Notes under the pieces: model-generated
The model's input: only the letters and a program-made list of their open reading frames with translations
Database searches by the model: none
What the model was told of the DNA's origin: nothing
Origin: Pseudarthrobacter sp. MM222
GTDB taxonomy: Bacteria; Actinomycetota; Actinomycetes; Actinomycetales; Micrococcaceae
Direction: 5' to 3'
DNA length: 64,000 nt
NCBI RefSeq assembly: GCF_947090775.1
Contig: NZ_OX352321.1
Span: 3,472,001 to 3,536,000, forward strand
Program-made: the position numbers and the translations under genes
Part shown: positions 9,003-17,772 of the stretch, piece by piece
Position numbering within the stretch: the stretch's first letter is position 1
Layout: each line of letters starts with the position of its first letter

Positions 9003-10241
9003 CTAGACGTCGAAGTCGACGGTGACTTCCGGCGTCGTCGGGTGGGATTGGCAGGTGAGGACGTAGCCCTTGTCCAGCTCATCCTGCTCCAGCGCGTAGT
9101 TCTCGTCCATGGTGACGGCACCGGTGACCACCTTGGCACGGCAGGTTCCGCAGACCCCGCCGGCGCAGGCGAAGGGGACATCCGGCCGGACCCGGAGCGC
9201 GGCGTTGAGGATGGATTCGCGGGCGTGGGTGGGGCTGGCAACCTCACCCTGCAGCCCGTCCAGCTTGAAGGTGATCTTGAACGTTTCCTTGGACTGGTCA
9301 GCGATCACGGGTCGGCCGATGTTCCCTTCCGGACGGTCCGGCTTGCCCGAGGTGAACAGTTCGAAGCGGACATGTTCCGGCTTGACGCCGCGGGCGGCGA
9401 GGGTGTCGCGGCACAACTGGACGAGCTCAAAAGGCCCGCACAGGAACCACTCGTCGACGTCGTCGCTGTGGATGGCGGTGCTCAGCAGCCCCTGCAGCTT
9501 CTCGGCGTCGATCCGGCCGCTGAGCAATGGCGCGATCCGCTGCTCGCGGGAGAGCACGTGGTGCAGGGCGAGCCGCGACGGGTACTTGTCCTTGAGGTCC
9601 GCGAGTTCTTCCAAAAACATCACGTCCATTGCGGCCTTGTTGGCGTAGACCAGATCGAAGCGCGTTTCCGGGTGCGCAGCCAGCAGCGTGCGGGCGATGC
9701 TGATCACCGGGGTGATGCCGGATCCGGCGGCAATGGCCACGAAGGAGCCCGGCTCCCCCGCCAGCTGGTCTGCCATGACCTGCGGACGGTTCATCGAGTT
9801 CATGACGTTCTGCTCGACAGATTTACCGTCGCGGCCGTGCCTGGAGACGAACGCGCCCATCGGGCTCATGACGTCCAGGACGTCGCCGGCCTTGAGCTCG
9901 GCATTGGCCCACGTGGAAAACAGGCCGCCCAGGTCCTTCTTGATGGCGACGCGGATCTCACTGCTGCCGTCCGCGAAGCTGCGCGGCTCGGCACAGATGG
10001 AGTAACTGCGGCGGACCTCGTGCGGCTCACCGTCCGCGTCCGTCAGGGTGGTGCGCAGGGCCACGTACTGTCCGGGAAGGTAATCGAACTGCCCGGCCAG
10101 CTCGGCGGGAACCGCGAACGTCACCTCGATGGCGTCCTCGGTGAGCCGGCGGACCTCGCTCACCGTCAGGGCATGGAAGGACGGACGACGGCGGCCGGTG
10201 GCCTGCGCCGATTCGGCGGCAGTCTGGCGGACAACGGGCAT
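9003..10241 (-). CDS. paaE: Phenylacetyl-CoA epoxidase reductase subunit PaaE
   Basis: 412 residues. A ferredoxin-NADP reductase-like module (FAD domain with RRSYSICAEP, NAD domain with GSGITPVISIARTLL) is followed by a C-terminal plant-type 2Fe-2S domain with CAGGVCGTC and a distal Cys in YVLTCQSHP. It passes electrons from NADPH to the PaaAC diiron oxygenase. Length is slightly above the usual 350-400 because of a longer N-terminus before the HALTVSEVRRL strand. It lies 15 bases after paaD. Confidence 0.95.
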   Translation of the reverse strand: MPVVRQTAAESAQATGRRRPSFHALTVSEVRRLTEDAIEVTFAVPAELAGQFDYLPGQYVALRTTLTDADGEPHEVRRSYSICAEPRSFADGSSEIRVAIKKDLGGLFSTWANAELKAGDVLDVMSPMGAFVSRHGRDGKSVEQNVMNSMNRPQVMADQLAGEPGSFVAIAAGSGITPVISIARTLLAAHPETRFDLVYANKAAMDVMFLEELADLKDKYPSRLALHHVLSREQRIAPLLSGRIDAEKLQGLLSTAIHSDDVDEWFLCGPFELVQLCRDTLAARGVKPEHVRFELFTSGKPDRPEGNIGRPVIADQSKETFKITFKLDGLQGEVASPTHARESILNAALRVRPDVPFACAGGVCGTCRAKVVTGAVTMDENYALEQDELDKGYVLTCQSHPTTPEVTVDFDV

Positions 10242-10256
10242 GGGAGCACCTGTTCC

Positions 10257-10826
10257 TTACAAAATCTTGAAGTAGTCGAACGGTTCCTTGCAGTCCTGGC
10301 ACACATACAGCGCCTTGCAGGAGGTGGAACCGAAGCGGGTGAGTTCCTTGGTGTTCAACGACGAGCACTGCGGGCATTTCACAGCCAGGCTGAGGCGGAC
10401 GGTTCCCCGGGAGGTGTGTCCCGCGCCGCCGGCGGCGGCGCGGCCTGAGGGCGGGGCGATGCCGTACTCCCGCAGCTTGGCCTTGCCGGCCTCGCTCATC
10501 CAGTCCGTGGTCCAGGCCGGGGCGAGCACGAGTTCCACATGCACGCTGGGGTAACCCGCTGCCTGGAACGCCGCCTTAAGGTCGTCGCGTATGGCGTCCA
10601 TGGCCGGGCAACCCGAGTAAGTCGGCGTGATGGTGACTCCGACGGCCGGGACCATTCCGCCGTCGTCGAATAGCCGGACGTCGCGGAGGATGCCAAGATC
10701 CTCAATGGTGAGGACCGGAATCTCCGGGTCGCAGACCGTGGCGGCGACGGCCCAGGCCTTCTGCTCCGCGGTGGCTTCCCGGGTTCTGGTCCCGCCGTCC
10801 TGTACGAACATGTCCACGGCGGTCAC
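10257..10826 (-). CDS. paaD: Phenylacetyl-CoA epoxidase subunit PaaD (MIP18/DUF59 type)
   Basis: 189 residues. The DUF59 core VCDPEIPVLTIEDLGI...VTITPTYSGCP is in the first half, with a C-terminal zinc-ribbon-like domain (CPQC...CQDC). PaaD-type proteins help assemble or maturate the iron centres of the epoxidase. The start overlaps the paaC stop by 4 bases. Middle segment GRAAAGGAGH is a low-complexity linker between the two domains. Confidence 0.94.
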   Translation of the reverse strand: MTAVDMFVQDGGTRTREATAEQKAWAVAATVCDPEIPVLTIEDLGILRDVRLFDDGGMVPAVGVTITPTYSGCPAMDAIRDDLKAAFQAAGYPSVHVELVLAPAWTTDWMSEAGKAKLREYGIAPPSGRAAAGGAGHTSRGTVRLSLAVKCPQCSSLNTKELTRFGSTSCKALYVCQDCKEPFDYFKIL

Positions 10827-11773
10827 CAGCTTGCCCCGGGATGTTCCCGGGCCAGCACCTGCATCTCGGCGAGGATGTAACCCAGGTGCTCGGAGTGCTG
10901 GCCGCGCCGGCCGCCGCCCGGCGCGAACGGCACCTCTGGCACCTCCAGCTCCGCTTCGGCCAGGACCTCACCGGTCAGGCGGTCGAAATCCGCTTTCAGG
11001 CTGGACGGTTCGACGGCGGCACCGGTTTCGGCCAGGCGGGTGGTCAGCTCGTCGTCCTCGAAGAGCTCGCCGAGGTACGGCCAGATGAGCCGAAGCCCGT
11101 GGATGATGCGCCGGCGGGATTCCTCGGTGCCGAGCGCCAGGCGGAGGATCCACTGCGCGCTGTGGTCGCGGTGATAGTCCACTTCCTTCACGGCTTTGGC
11201 CGCGATGGCCGCGAGCGTGGCGTCCGTGGACTCCGTCAGCCGGCGGTACAGCTCGAACTGGTAGTAGCTCACCGCAAACTGGCGGGCAATGGTGACGGCG
11301 AAGTCGCCGTTGGGCTGCTCGAACAGATGCGCGGACCGGAACTCGTGCTCGCGGCGGAAGTAGGCCAGGTCATCTTCGGTCTTACCTCCGCCGTCCCCGT
11401 CGAGGGCGCCTCCGGCGTAGCTCAGGAAGGACCGGGCATGGCCCAACTGGTCCAGGGCGATGTTCCCCAGGGCCACGTCCTCCTCCAGTTCGGGCGCGCG
11501 GGAAATCCAGTGGCCCAGCCGCTGGGCGAGGATAAGGGCGTCGTCGCCCAGGCGCAGGGCGTACTCGGCGACGTCCCCGCTTGGCTTAGCGGTGCCCCGG
11601 GTCACCGCCAGGGCGATGTCCTCGGGACGCAGGGCGTTGCCGGGGGTGATGCGGGTGGCGCTCGCGGCGCCGTCGCCGCTGGCTCCGGCGACACCGACGG
11701 AGATGTCGCCATGGCCGCCGTGCTCTGCTGCTGCGGATGCTGCCGTTCCGGCAGCTTCGGGTACGGAACTCAC
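10823..11773 (-). CDS. paaC: Phenylacetyl-CoA epoxidase structural subunit PaaC
   Basis: 316 residues, ferritin-like four-helix protein (ALRLGDDALILAQRLGHWISRAPELEED, IALDQLGHARSFLSYAG). In the epoxidase, PaaC pairs with catalytic PaaA but does not carry the working diiron site. An extra Ala/Gly-rich N-terminus of about 45 residues precedes the conserved core. The frame overlaps both paaB (4 bases) and paaD (4 bases), consistent with tight stoichiometric translation. Confidence 0.95.
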   Translation of the reverse strand: MSSVPEAAGTAASAAAEHGGHGDISVGVAGASGDGAASATRITPGNALRPEDIALAVTRGTAKPSGDVAEYALRLGDDALILAQRLGHWISRAPELEEDVALGNIALDQLGHARSFLSYAGGALDGDGGGKTEDDLAYFRREHEFRSAHLFEQPNGDFAVTIARQFAVSYYQFELYRRLTESTDATLAAIAAKAVKEVDYHRDHSAQWILRLALGTEESRRRIIHGLRLIWPYLGELFEDDELTTRLAETGAAVEPSSLKADFDRLTGEVLAEAELEVPEVPFAPGGGRRGQHSEHLGYILAEMQVLAREHPGASW

Positions 11774-12219
11774 AGGTGCTTCACGCCCTCACTCTTGGTG
11801 TAATACGTGGCGTGCCGGTAGTCCTTGCCCTGGGGCGACTCGAAGAAAGACCCCTTGGAGTCCGGATCGCTGGCGGCGATGGCGTCGGCCGGAACCACCC
11901 AGATGGACACCCCTTCGTTGCGGCGGGTGTACAGGTCGCGGGCGTTGCGCAGGGCCATGGCGGCATCCGGGGCATGCAGGGAACCGGCGTGGACGTGGGA
12001 GAGACCCCGGCTGGACCGGACGAAGACCTCCCAGAGGCCCCAGGCGTTACCTGTGTGTTCGGTGGGCGCGGGACGGGTCTCGGTGGGCTGGGCCGCCGGG
12101 GTTCCGGTGGCTGAGCTTGACGAAGCTGTCGAGTCCGGGCCAGCCGGCACCTTCTCGGCGTCGCGGTTGATTTCTGGGGCGGAGCTTGCCGGGACTTCCG
12201 GGTTGCCGTGGGGACTCAT
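11770..12219 (-). CDS. paaB: Phenylacetyl-CoA epoxidase subunit PaaB
   Basis: 149 residues from ATG 12219, which forms an ATGA overlap with the paaA stop; the longer open frame upstream is paaA sequence read in another phase. The conserved PaaB core is at the C-terminal end: [41 protein letters not shown] and the [23 protein letters not shown] tail. PaaB bridges PaaAC heterodimers in the multicomponent complex. The first roughly 60 residues are a Pro/Ser/Thr-rich tail absent from most PaaB proteins. Confidence 0.94.
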   Translation of the reverse strand: MSPHGNPEVPASSAPEINRDAEKVPAGPDSTASSSSATGTPAAQPTETRPAPTEHTGNAWGLWEVFVRSSRGLSHVHAGSLHAPDAAMALRNARDLYTRRNEGVSIWVVPADAIAASDPDSKGSFFESPQGKDYRHATYYTKSEGVKHL

Positions 12220-13241
12220 GCTGCGTATTCCTTTGTCTTCATTGACTGTTTCGCCGCATAGGCGGCTGCGGCCTCGCGCACCCAGGCGCCGTTCTCGTGG
12301 GCCTCGCGGCGGCGCTCCAGGCGCTGGGCGTTGCAGGGGCCCCGGCCGGCGAGGACTTCCTTGAACTCGTTCCAGTCGAGCGGGCCATGCTCCCACTTCC
12401 TGGTTTCCTCGTTAAATCGGATTTCCTTGTCCGGGAGGGTGAGCCCGAGGACCCTGACCTGCTCGACCATCATGCCGACAAACCGGCTGCGGAGTTCGTC
12501 ATTGCCGAAGCGCTTGATGTTCCAGGCCATGGACTGCTTAGAGTTAGGCGAATCATCGTCCGGCGGGCCGAACATCATCAGCGCCGGAGCGTACCAGCGG
12601 TTCACCGCCTCCTGCGCCATCTGCTTCTGTTCCGGTGTTCCCTTGGACAGTTCCAGCAAAATCTCGAAACCCTGCCGCTGGTGGAAGGACTCCTCCTTGC
12701 AGACCCGGACCATGGCCCGGCCATAGGGTCCGTAGGAAGCACGGCACAGCGGCACCTGGTTGCAGATGGCGGCGCCGTCCACGAGCCAGCCGATCGCGCC
12801 CATGTCCGCCCAGGTTCGGGCCGGGTAGTTGAAGATCGACGAGTAGCGGGCCTTGCCGGCAATGAGGTCGGCCATCATCCGGTCGCGGGGCTGGCCGAGC
12901 GTTTCGGCGGCGGAGTAGAGGTACAGCCCATGGCCGGCCTCGTCCTGGACCTTGGCCATCAGGATGGCCTTGCGCTTGAGGCTCGGGGCGCGGGAGATCC
13001 AGTTGGCCTCCGGCTGCATGCCGATGATCTCCGAGTGCGCGTGCTGCGAGATCTGCCGCAACAGGGTCTTGCGGTAGGCCGGCGGCATCCAGTCGCGGGG
13101 CTCGATGCGTGAATCGTCCGCCATGACCTTGTCGAAGTAGGCCTGTCCCTCCGCGTCCCGCTGCGCCGCATCTTCGGGGCTCAGGTTCTGCCGTCCCGGT
13201 GTTGGCTCTGCGGGCGCTGACTGCAGGGTCTGCGATGCCAT
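12216..13241 (-). CDS. paaA: Phenylacetyl-CoA epoxidase catalytic subunit PaaA
   Basis: 341 residues. Diiron ligand positions are visible as E71 (HSEIIGM), E101-x2-H104 ([18 protein letters not shown]) and the second EExxH in [13 protein letters not shown]. PaaA inserts oxygen across the aromatic ring of phenylacetyl-CoA. ATG 13241 follows a TAGGAGC ribosome site; the frame is open far upstream but that stretch has no family similarity. First gene of the paaABCDE-paaG unit. A 24-bp PaaR-type dyad lies 29 bases upstream of the start. Confidence 0.96.
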   Translation of the reverse strand: MASQTLQSAPAEPTPGRQNLSPEDAAQRDAEGQAYFDKVMADDSRIEPRDWMPPAYRKTLLRQISQHAHSEIIGMQPEANWISRAPSLKRKAILMAKVQDEAGHGLYLYSAAETLGQPRDRMMADLIAGKARYSSIFNYPARTWADMGAIGWLVDGAAICNQVPLCRASYGPYGRAMVRVCKEESFHQRQGFEILLELSKGTPEQKQMAQEAVNRWYAPALMMFGPPDDDSPNSKQSMAWNIKRFGNDELRSRFVGMMVEQVRVLGLTLPDKEIRFNEETRKWEHGPLDWNEFKEVLAGRGPCNAQRLERRREAHENGAWVREAAAAYAAKQSMKTKEYAA

Positions 13242-13269
13242 GGTTGCTCCTATGCATTTCCGATAAATA

Positions 13270-13293
13270 ATTACCGACCGTTCGTTCAGGATA
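13270..13293. promoter_or_regulatory. Probable PaaR operator of paaA
   Basis: A 24-bp imperfect dyad whose left arm is ATTACCGACCG and right arm CGTTCAGGATA, separated by TT. It matches the dyads at 27817, 34134 and 43198. It sits just upstream of the paaA ribosome site, in the expected promoter core. Assignment to PaaR is inferred from co-occurrence with paa genes. Confidence 0.7.
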
Positions 13294-13464
13294 TGCGGAG
13301 GTTCCGAGATGGTCAAGCGAAGCACCACGGCGGTACCAGCGATTTCCAAGTTTTGCCGGGGTCCGTGGTGGTAGCCTCTGGAACACGCCGCCGAAGCTGC
13401 CCTGACGGCGGACAACGGGGTGACCGCGTGGCCACCGGGAACTGGGCGACGGAAACTAGGAACT
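13294..13464. other. Spacer between divergent paaA and the tyrosine phosphatase gene
   Basis: Together with 13242-13293 this makes a 223-base divergent gap. Apart from the operator I see no gene or strong motif. A GTG at 13420 in frame with the phosphatase is an alternative start. Confidence 0.4.
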
Positions 13465-14070
13465 GTGGAAAACTCCTCAAATGTCCGGATCCTAACGGTC
13501 TGCACCGGAAACATCTGCCGCTCGCCCGTCGCCGAGCGGATGCTCCAGGCCGGGCTCGACGCGGTCAGGTCCGGTACCTTCCTCGTCGCAAGCGCCGGAA
13601 CCCTGGCCGTGGTCGGCGCCCCGGTCCAGCTCCCCTCGGCCCGGATCATCGAATCCCGCGGCGGAAGGCCCGACGGCTTCGCAGCCCGCCAACTGACCCC
13701 GGAAATGCTCCGCGGCGCGGACATCGTCCTCACCATGACAGCGAGCCACCGCAGCGCCGTCGTCAGGTTGGAGCCGTCAGCGCTCAAGCGGACCTTCACG
13801 ATCCGGGAATTCGCGCGAATGCTGAAGGCCCTCGAGGAGCGCGATGCCGGCCCGGCGCCGGACGCCGACCTGGTCACGTGGTGGAAGGCGCTTCCGCAAC
13901 GGGCCGCAGCCGTGCGGCACCTCGCCCTGGTGAACGACGCCGCAGACAATGACGTGGCGGACCCCTACCGGCTGGGACCGGAGGCCTACCAGCGGATGGA
14001 GGACGAGCTGGCGCCGGCGGTCCTCACCATCCTCCGCTTCGCCCACCGGACCGCACCGGCGGGGGTCTGA
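13465..14070 (+). CDS. Low-molecular-weight protein-tyrosine phosphatase
   Basis: 201 residues from GTG 13465. The P-loop CTGNICRS places the nucleophile at C13 and the anion-binding Arg at R19. The general acid is D166 in NDVADPYRL, the usual D-P-Y/F motif. GTG 13465 fits the family start ([10 protein letters not shown]); GTG 13420 would add 15 unsupported residues. The gene is 1 base from an LCP-family gene, a pairing common where tyrosine phosphorylation controls polysaccharide assembly. About 40 residues longer than the typical 150-160. Confidence 0.88.
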   Translation: MENSSNVRILTVCTGNICRSPVAERMLQAGLDAVRSGTFLVASAGTLAVVGAPVQLPSARIIESRGGRPDGFAARQLTPEMLRGADIVLTMTASHRSAVVRLEPSALKRTFTIREFARMLKALEERDAGPAPDADLVTWWKALPQRAAAVRHLALVNDAADNDVADPYRLGPEAYQRMEDELAPAVLTILRFAHRTAPAGV

Positions 14071-14071
14071 C

Positions 14072-15139
14072 GTGGGCGGGCCGGCGGTGGGCGGGGTTGC
14101 GGCTCCCGCGGGCAGGCGCCACCAGCGCCCCCTCCTTATTGCGGTGGCCGCCTTGCTGGTCCTCGCCGTCGCGGGCGCGGCATACCTCCTGAGCCGGCCA
14201 AGGGCCGAGACTTCGGCCCCCGCAGAGACCGCCGTCCCCCCTGCCGCCGCCCCGGAGACCTCATCGGCCCCGAGCCCCACGCCGACGCCGACGCCGACGC
14301 CGGAGCCTCCGCCCGTCGCCCTGAACATTCTGCTCGTGGGCAGCGACAGCCGGGTGAACGCCCGTGCCGACGCCGCCTCGGGCGCCCTCTCCGACCAGCG
14401 CGGCGACGTTCTCGTGTTCATCCACCTCCCCGCTGACCGGCAGAGCGTCTACGGCATTTCCATCATGCGGGACCTGTGGGTGGACATCCCCGGGTACGGT
14501 CCCGCAAAAGCCAACGCCGGCCTCGAACTGGGTGGCTTGCCGCTTCAGACACAGACCGTGGCGGCGTTGCTGGGCCAGCGTATCGACCAAACCTTGATGC
14601 TGGACTTCGAGGGCTTCAGCGCCCTGACGGATGCCCTCGGCGGCGTTGAGGTCGACGTCAAGCTGCCGTTCTCGTCCACGGTGGACACCCCGTATCATTT
14701 TCCGGCCGGCCTGAACAGGCTTAACGGTGCCCAGGCGCTCTCCTTTGTCCGGGAGCGGCACGCCTTCGTCGACGGTGACTACCAGCGGGTCCGCAACCAG
14801 CAGACCTTCCTGAAAGCCGCGCTCGCGAAGCTGCTGAACGAGGGCGGGTTGGCGGACCGCGACACCGTCCGCCAACTGGTCCAGACCGTACTGCCACACG
14901 TCACGCTGAGCCCAGGCTTCAGCCTGGAGTCGCTGGAAAACCTTGTCTACAGCCTCCGCAGCATCACACCCGGGCGCGGCGTGTTCTTCACACTTCCGAC
15001 GGCGGGAACAGGCACCAGCCGGGACGGTCAGTCGATCGTGCTGCAGGACCCGGCCGCGACCGCGGCGGTGTCCGCCGCGTTGGCCGGGCAGACGCTGGCC
15101 GAGTATGTGGCCGCCAACAATCTGCAGAACGGCAACTGA
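14072..15139 (+). CDS. LytR-CpsA-Psr (LCP) family cell-wall glycopolymer ligase
   Basis: 355 residues from GTG 14072 after a GGGGG ribosome site. A single membrane helix at about 20-41 is followed by a Pro/Thr linker encoded by a GACGCC microsatellite (14280-14300). The LCP domain has NILLVGSDSR, GDVLVFIHLPADRQ, SIMRDLWVDIPG, GGLPLQTQTVAALLG and LSFVRERHAFVDGDYQRVRNQQ, containing the polyprenyl-phosphate-binding arginines. These enzymes transfer glycopolymers from lipid carrier to peptidoglycan outside the membrane. Coupled to the upstream phosphatase. Confidence 0.92.
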   Translation: MGGPAVGGVAAPAGRRHQRPLLIAVAALLVLAVAGAAYLLSRPRAETSAPAETAVPPAAAPETSSAPSPTPTPTPTPEPPPVALNILLVGSDSRVNARADAASGALSDQRGDVLVFIHLPADRQSVYGISIMRDLWVDIPGYGPAKANAGLELGGLPLQTQTVAALLGQRIDQTLMLDFEGFSALTDALGGVEVDVKLPFSSTVDTPYHFPAGLNRLNGAQALSFVRERHAFVDGDYQRVRNQQTFLKAALAKLLNEGGLADRDTVRQLVQTVLPHVTLSPGFSLESLENLVYSLRSITPGRGVFFTLPTAGTGTSRDGQSIVLQDPAATAAVSAALAGQTLAEYVAANNLQNGN

Positions 15140-15154
15140 GTCGGCGCTTTTCGG

Positions 15155-15160
15155 TACATT
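15155..15160 (+). promoter_or_regulatory. Leaderless-type -10 box of the S9 peptidase gene
   Basis: TACATT followed by six bases and ATG 15167. No Shine-Dalgarno is present. Confidence 0.5.
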
Positions 15161-15166
15161 GGGTCA

Positions 15167-17398
15167 ATGACCCACACTCCTTCGCAGCCCGCTGCGCACC
15201 TTGACGAAGTGCAGCCTCCCGTCGCCAGGAAGGTTCCCTCCCTCCGCACCCACCACGGCGACTCGTTCGAGGACAACTACGAGTGGCTGCGCGACAAGGA
15301 GTCCCCGGAGGTCGTGGACCTGCTCAAGGCAGAAAACGCCTACCAGGAGGCGGTGACCGCCCACCAGGAGCCGCTGCGTGAGGCCATCTTCCAGGAGATC
15401 AAGGGCCGCACCCAGGAAACCGATCTCTCCGTGCCGTACCGCAAGGACGGCTGGTGGTATTACACCCGCTCGGTCGAAGGGAAGGAATACGGCATCCAGT
15501 GCCGCGTGCAGGCCCAGGACACCGGAGACCGTGTCGAGGACTGGACTCCCCCTGCCGTGGAGGCCGGCGTCGACATCCCCGGGGAAGAAGTCCTGCTGGA
15601 CGGCAACGTGGAGGCGGAGGGAAAGCCCTTCTTCTCGGTGGGCGGGGCCGCCGTGACCATCGACGGGACGCTGTACGCCTACGCCGCGGATTACGCCGGC
15701 GACGAGCGCTTCACGCTGCGCTTCAAGGATCTCCGGACCGGCGCGCTGCTCCCCGATGTGATCGAGAATGTCTTCTACGGCATCGCCTTCTCCCCGGACG
15801 GCACGCGGATCTATTACACCGTGGTCGACGACTCGTGGCGGCCGTACCAAGTGAAGTCCCATGTGCTGGGCACGCCCGTCACCGACGACGAGGTCATCTA
15901 CCAGGAGGACGACGTCGCCATGTGGCTCGGCTTCGAGCTCTCCTCGGACCGGCGCCACCTCGTGCTGAGCATCGGATGCTCGGAGTTCAGCGAAACCAGG
16001 CTGCTGCGCTTTGACGCGCTCGACGCCGGGCTCAGCACCGTGATTTCCCGCGGCGAACGCATCCTGTACGAGGCGGAGCCGTTCCTGCTGGAGAATGCTT
16101 CCGGGTCCGCGGAGGAGCGGATCCTCCTCACCCACAACCGGGATGCGATCAACTCCATGATCTCCCTGGTGGACCCGGCGGAACTCGCCAGGCCGCTCGC
16201 CGAGCAGCGTTGGACCACCGTCGTCGAGCATTCCGACGACGTCCGCGTCAACGGTGCCGGCGTCACCTCGACGCATGTCGTTGTCTCCGTCCGCAAGGAC
16301 ACGATCGAGCGGGTGCAGGTCCTTGCACTGGCAGGGCTCGGCACACCGGAGCAGGCCGCGCCGGTGGAGCCCGCCTTCGAGGAGGAGCTCTACACGGCGG
16401 AGGTCGCCGGTTCCGACTACGAGGCTCCCGTCATCCGGATGGGCTACACCTCCTACTTCACCCCGTCGCGGATCTACGACTTCGTGCTTCCGACGCCGGG
16501 GTTGCCCGACGGCGAGCTGCTCCTGCGCAAGGAAAACCCGGTGCTGGGCGGCTACACGCCCGGTGACTACGTCGCCGAGCGGGAGTGGGCCGTGGCCGCG
16601 GACGGCACCCGGATCCCCCTCTCCGTACTCCGACACGCCTCCGTGAAACAGGACGCGACGGCGGCCGGCCTCGTTTACGGCTACGGATCCTACGAGTTGA
16701 GCATGGACCCGGGCTTCGCGATCCCCCGGATCTCGCTGCTGGACCGCGGGGTGGTGTTTGTGATCGCCCATGTCCGTGGTGGCGGCGAGCTCGGCCGGCA
16801 CTGGTACGAGAAGGGAAAGAAGCTGCACAAGAAGAACACCTTCACGGACTTCATCGCGGCAACCGACTGGCTCGCGCAGTCCGGCTGGGTGGACCCGGCA
16901 CGGGTCGCGGCCATGGGCGGCTCCGCCGGCGGCCTGCTGATGGGCGCCGTCGCCAACCTCGCCCCGGAAAAGTACGCCGCAATAGTCGCCGCCGTGCCGT
17001 TCGTGGACGCCCTGACCACCATTTTGGACCCGGAGCTCCCGCTCTCCGCGCTCGAATGGGAGGAATGGGGAAACCCGATCACAGACCCGTCGGTGTACGC
17101 CTACATGAAGTCGTACACCCCGTACGAGAACGTCCGAGGCGTGGCGTACCCCAAGATCGCCGCCGTCACGAGCTTCAACGACACCCGGGTCCTTTACGTG
17201 GAGCCGGCCAAGTGGGTGCAGCGGCTGCGCGAATCGACCACGGGCCGCAATCCCATCGTGATGAAGATCGAGATGGAAGGCGGCCACGGCGGCGCTTCAG
17301 GCCGGTACGTGCACTGGCGTGAGCGGGCCTGGGACTACGCCTTCGTCGCCGATTCCCTGGGCGCCACCGAACTGCTGCCGGGAGCGGGGCTGAAGTAG
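15167..17398 (+). CDS. ptrB: S9 family prolyl oligopeptidase (oligopeptidase B type)
   Basis: 743 residues, no signal peptide, so cytoplasmic. An N-terminal beta-propeller (YEWLRDKESPEV near the start is the usual hallmark) precedes a C-terminal alpha/beta-hydrolase. The catalytic Ser is S586 in MGGSAGG, the Asp is near D672 (SFNDTRV) and the His is H707 (EGGHGGASGR). HVRGGGELGRHWYEKGKKLHKKNTF is typical of oligopeptidase B, which cleaves short peptides after basic residues. The gene lacks a ribosome site and has a TACATT box 6 bases upstream. Confidence 0.93.
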   Translation: MTHTPSQPAAHLDEVQPPVARKVPSLRTHHGDSFEDNYEWLRDKESPEVVDLLKAENAYQEAVTAHQEPLREAIFQEIKGRTQETDLSVPYRKDGWWYYTRSVEGKEYGIQCRVQAQDTGDRVEDWTPPAVEAGVDIPGEEVLLDGNVEAEGKPFFSVGGAAVTIDGTLYAYAADYAGDERFTLRFKDLRTGALLPDVIENVFYGIAFSPDGTRIYYTVVDDSWRPYQVKSHVLGTPVTDDEVIYQEDDVAMWLGFELSSDRRHLVLSIGCSEFSETRLLRFDALDAGLSTVISRGERILYEAEPFLLENASGSAEERILLTHNRDAINSMISLVDPAELARPLAEQRWTTVVEHSDDVRVNGAGVTSTHVVVSVRKDTIERVQVLALAGLGTPEQAAPVEPAFEEELYTAEVAGSDYEAPVIRMGYTSYFTPSRIYDFVLPTPGLPDGELLLRKENPVLGGYTPGDYVAEREWAVAADGTRIPLSVLRHASVKQDATAAGLVYGYGSYELSMDPGFAIPRISLLDRGVVFVIAHVRGGGELGRHWYEKGKKLHKKNTFTDFIAATDWLAQSGWVDPARVAAMGGSAGGLLMGAVANLAPEKYAAIVAAVPFVDALTTILDPELPLSALEWEEWGNPITDPSVYAYMKSYTPYENVRGVAYPKIAAVTSFNDTRVLYVEPAKWVQRLRESTTGRNPIVMKIEMEGGHGGASGRYVHWRERAWDYAFVADSLGATELLPGAGLK

Positions 17399-17420
17399 CG
17401 GGATTCTGTCAGCCCGCACA

Positions 17421-17480
17421 GGTACCCGCCGGTACGGCCGGTACCCGCCGGTACGGCCCGGTACCGCACCGGTACCGCAG
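17421..17480 (+). repeat. GGTACC-rich direct repeats
   Basis: A 19-base unit occurs twice back to back at 17421-17439 and 17440-17458, with further GGTACCG copies to 17478. GGTAC occurs six times in 60 bases. It lies between the peptidase and the HVA1 gene and could also fold, as GGTACC is self-complementary. Confidence 0.7.
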
Positions 17481-17489
17481 AAAGCTCAT

Positions 17490-17502
17490 CCTGCTTACTA
17501 TT
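17490..17502 (+). promoter_or_regulatory. CCTGCTTACTATT promoter-like motif, copy 1
   Basis: This 13-base sequence recurs exactly at 18987-18999. Each copy lies 60-92 bases before a start codon on the same strand. TACTAT could be a -10 element. Confidence 0.45.
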
Positions 17503-17561
17503 GAGGATCCGGTTGCTGGCCCTGCATACGCCGCCGGAACCGCCCTAGTTGAGGAGCACCT

Positions 17562-17768
17562 ATGTCGCTGAGCAAGGGAACACCCGTGGAATGGAACACG
17601 CCCCAAGGCCCCACCCACGGCAAGATCGTGGAGAAAAAAGTCAGTGATTTCGAGCTGGACGGACGTAAACACCGGGCCAGTGAGGACGAGCCGCAGTATG
17701 TGGTGGAGTCCGCCAAAACCGGTGCCAGGGCTGCGCACAAGGCTTCTGCCCTGACTGAAAAGAAGTAA
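17562..17768 (+). CDS. HVA1/DUF2945 family small protein
   Basis: 68 residues, soluble and basic. The core KGTPVEWNTPQGPTHGKIVEKK...HRASEDEPQYVVESAKTG...AAHKASALTE matches the hypervirulence-associated HVA1 (TUDOR-like) family, whose molecular role is unknown. A GAGGAG ribosome site precedes the ATG by about 6 bases. It sits 4 bases before a sulfide:quinone oxidoreductase-like gene, so the two are probably cotranscribed. Confidence 0.85.
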   Translation: MSLSKGTPVEWNTPQGPTHGKIVEKKVSDFELDGRKHRASEDEPQYVVESAKTGARAAHKASALTEKK

Positions 17769-17772
17769 GGCC

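Noticed and set aside
13242..13949. Upstream extension of the paaA frame by about 236 codons
   Set aside because: That stretch is antisense to the tyrosine phosphatase gene and crosses the paaA operator; PaaA proteins start near ATG 13241.
15164..17287. 707-codon open frame antisense to the S9 peptidase
   Set aside because: It mirrors a complete oligopeptidase with its catalytic triad. The antisense peptide is low-complexity Asp/Gly/His/Arg sequence typical of GC-biased shadows.
17421..17480. CRISPR-like array
   Set aside because: Repeats are adjacent with no spacers and no cas genes are present.
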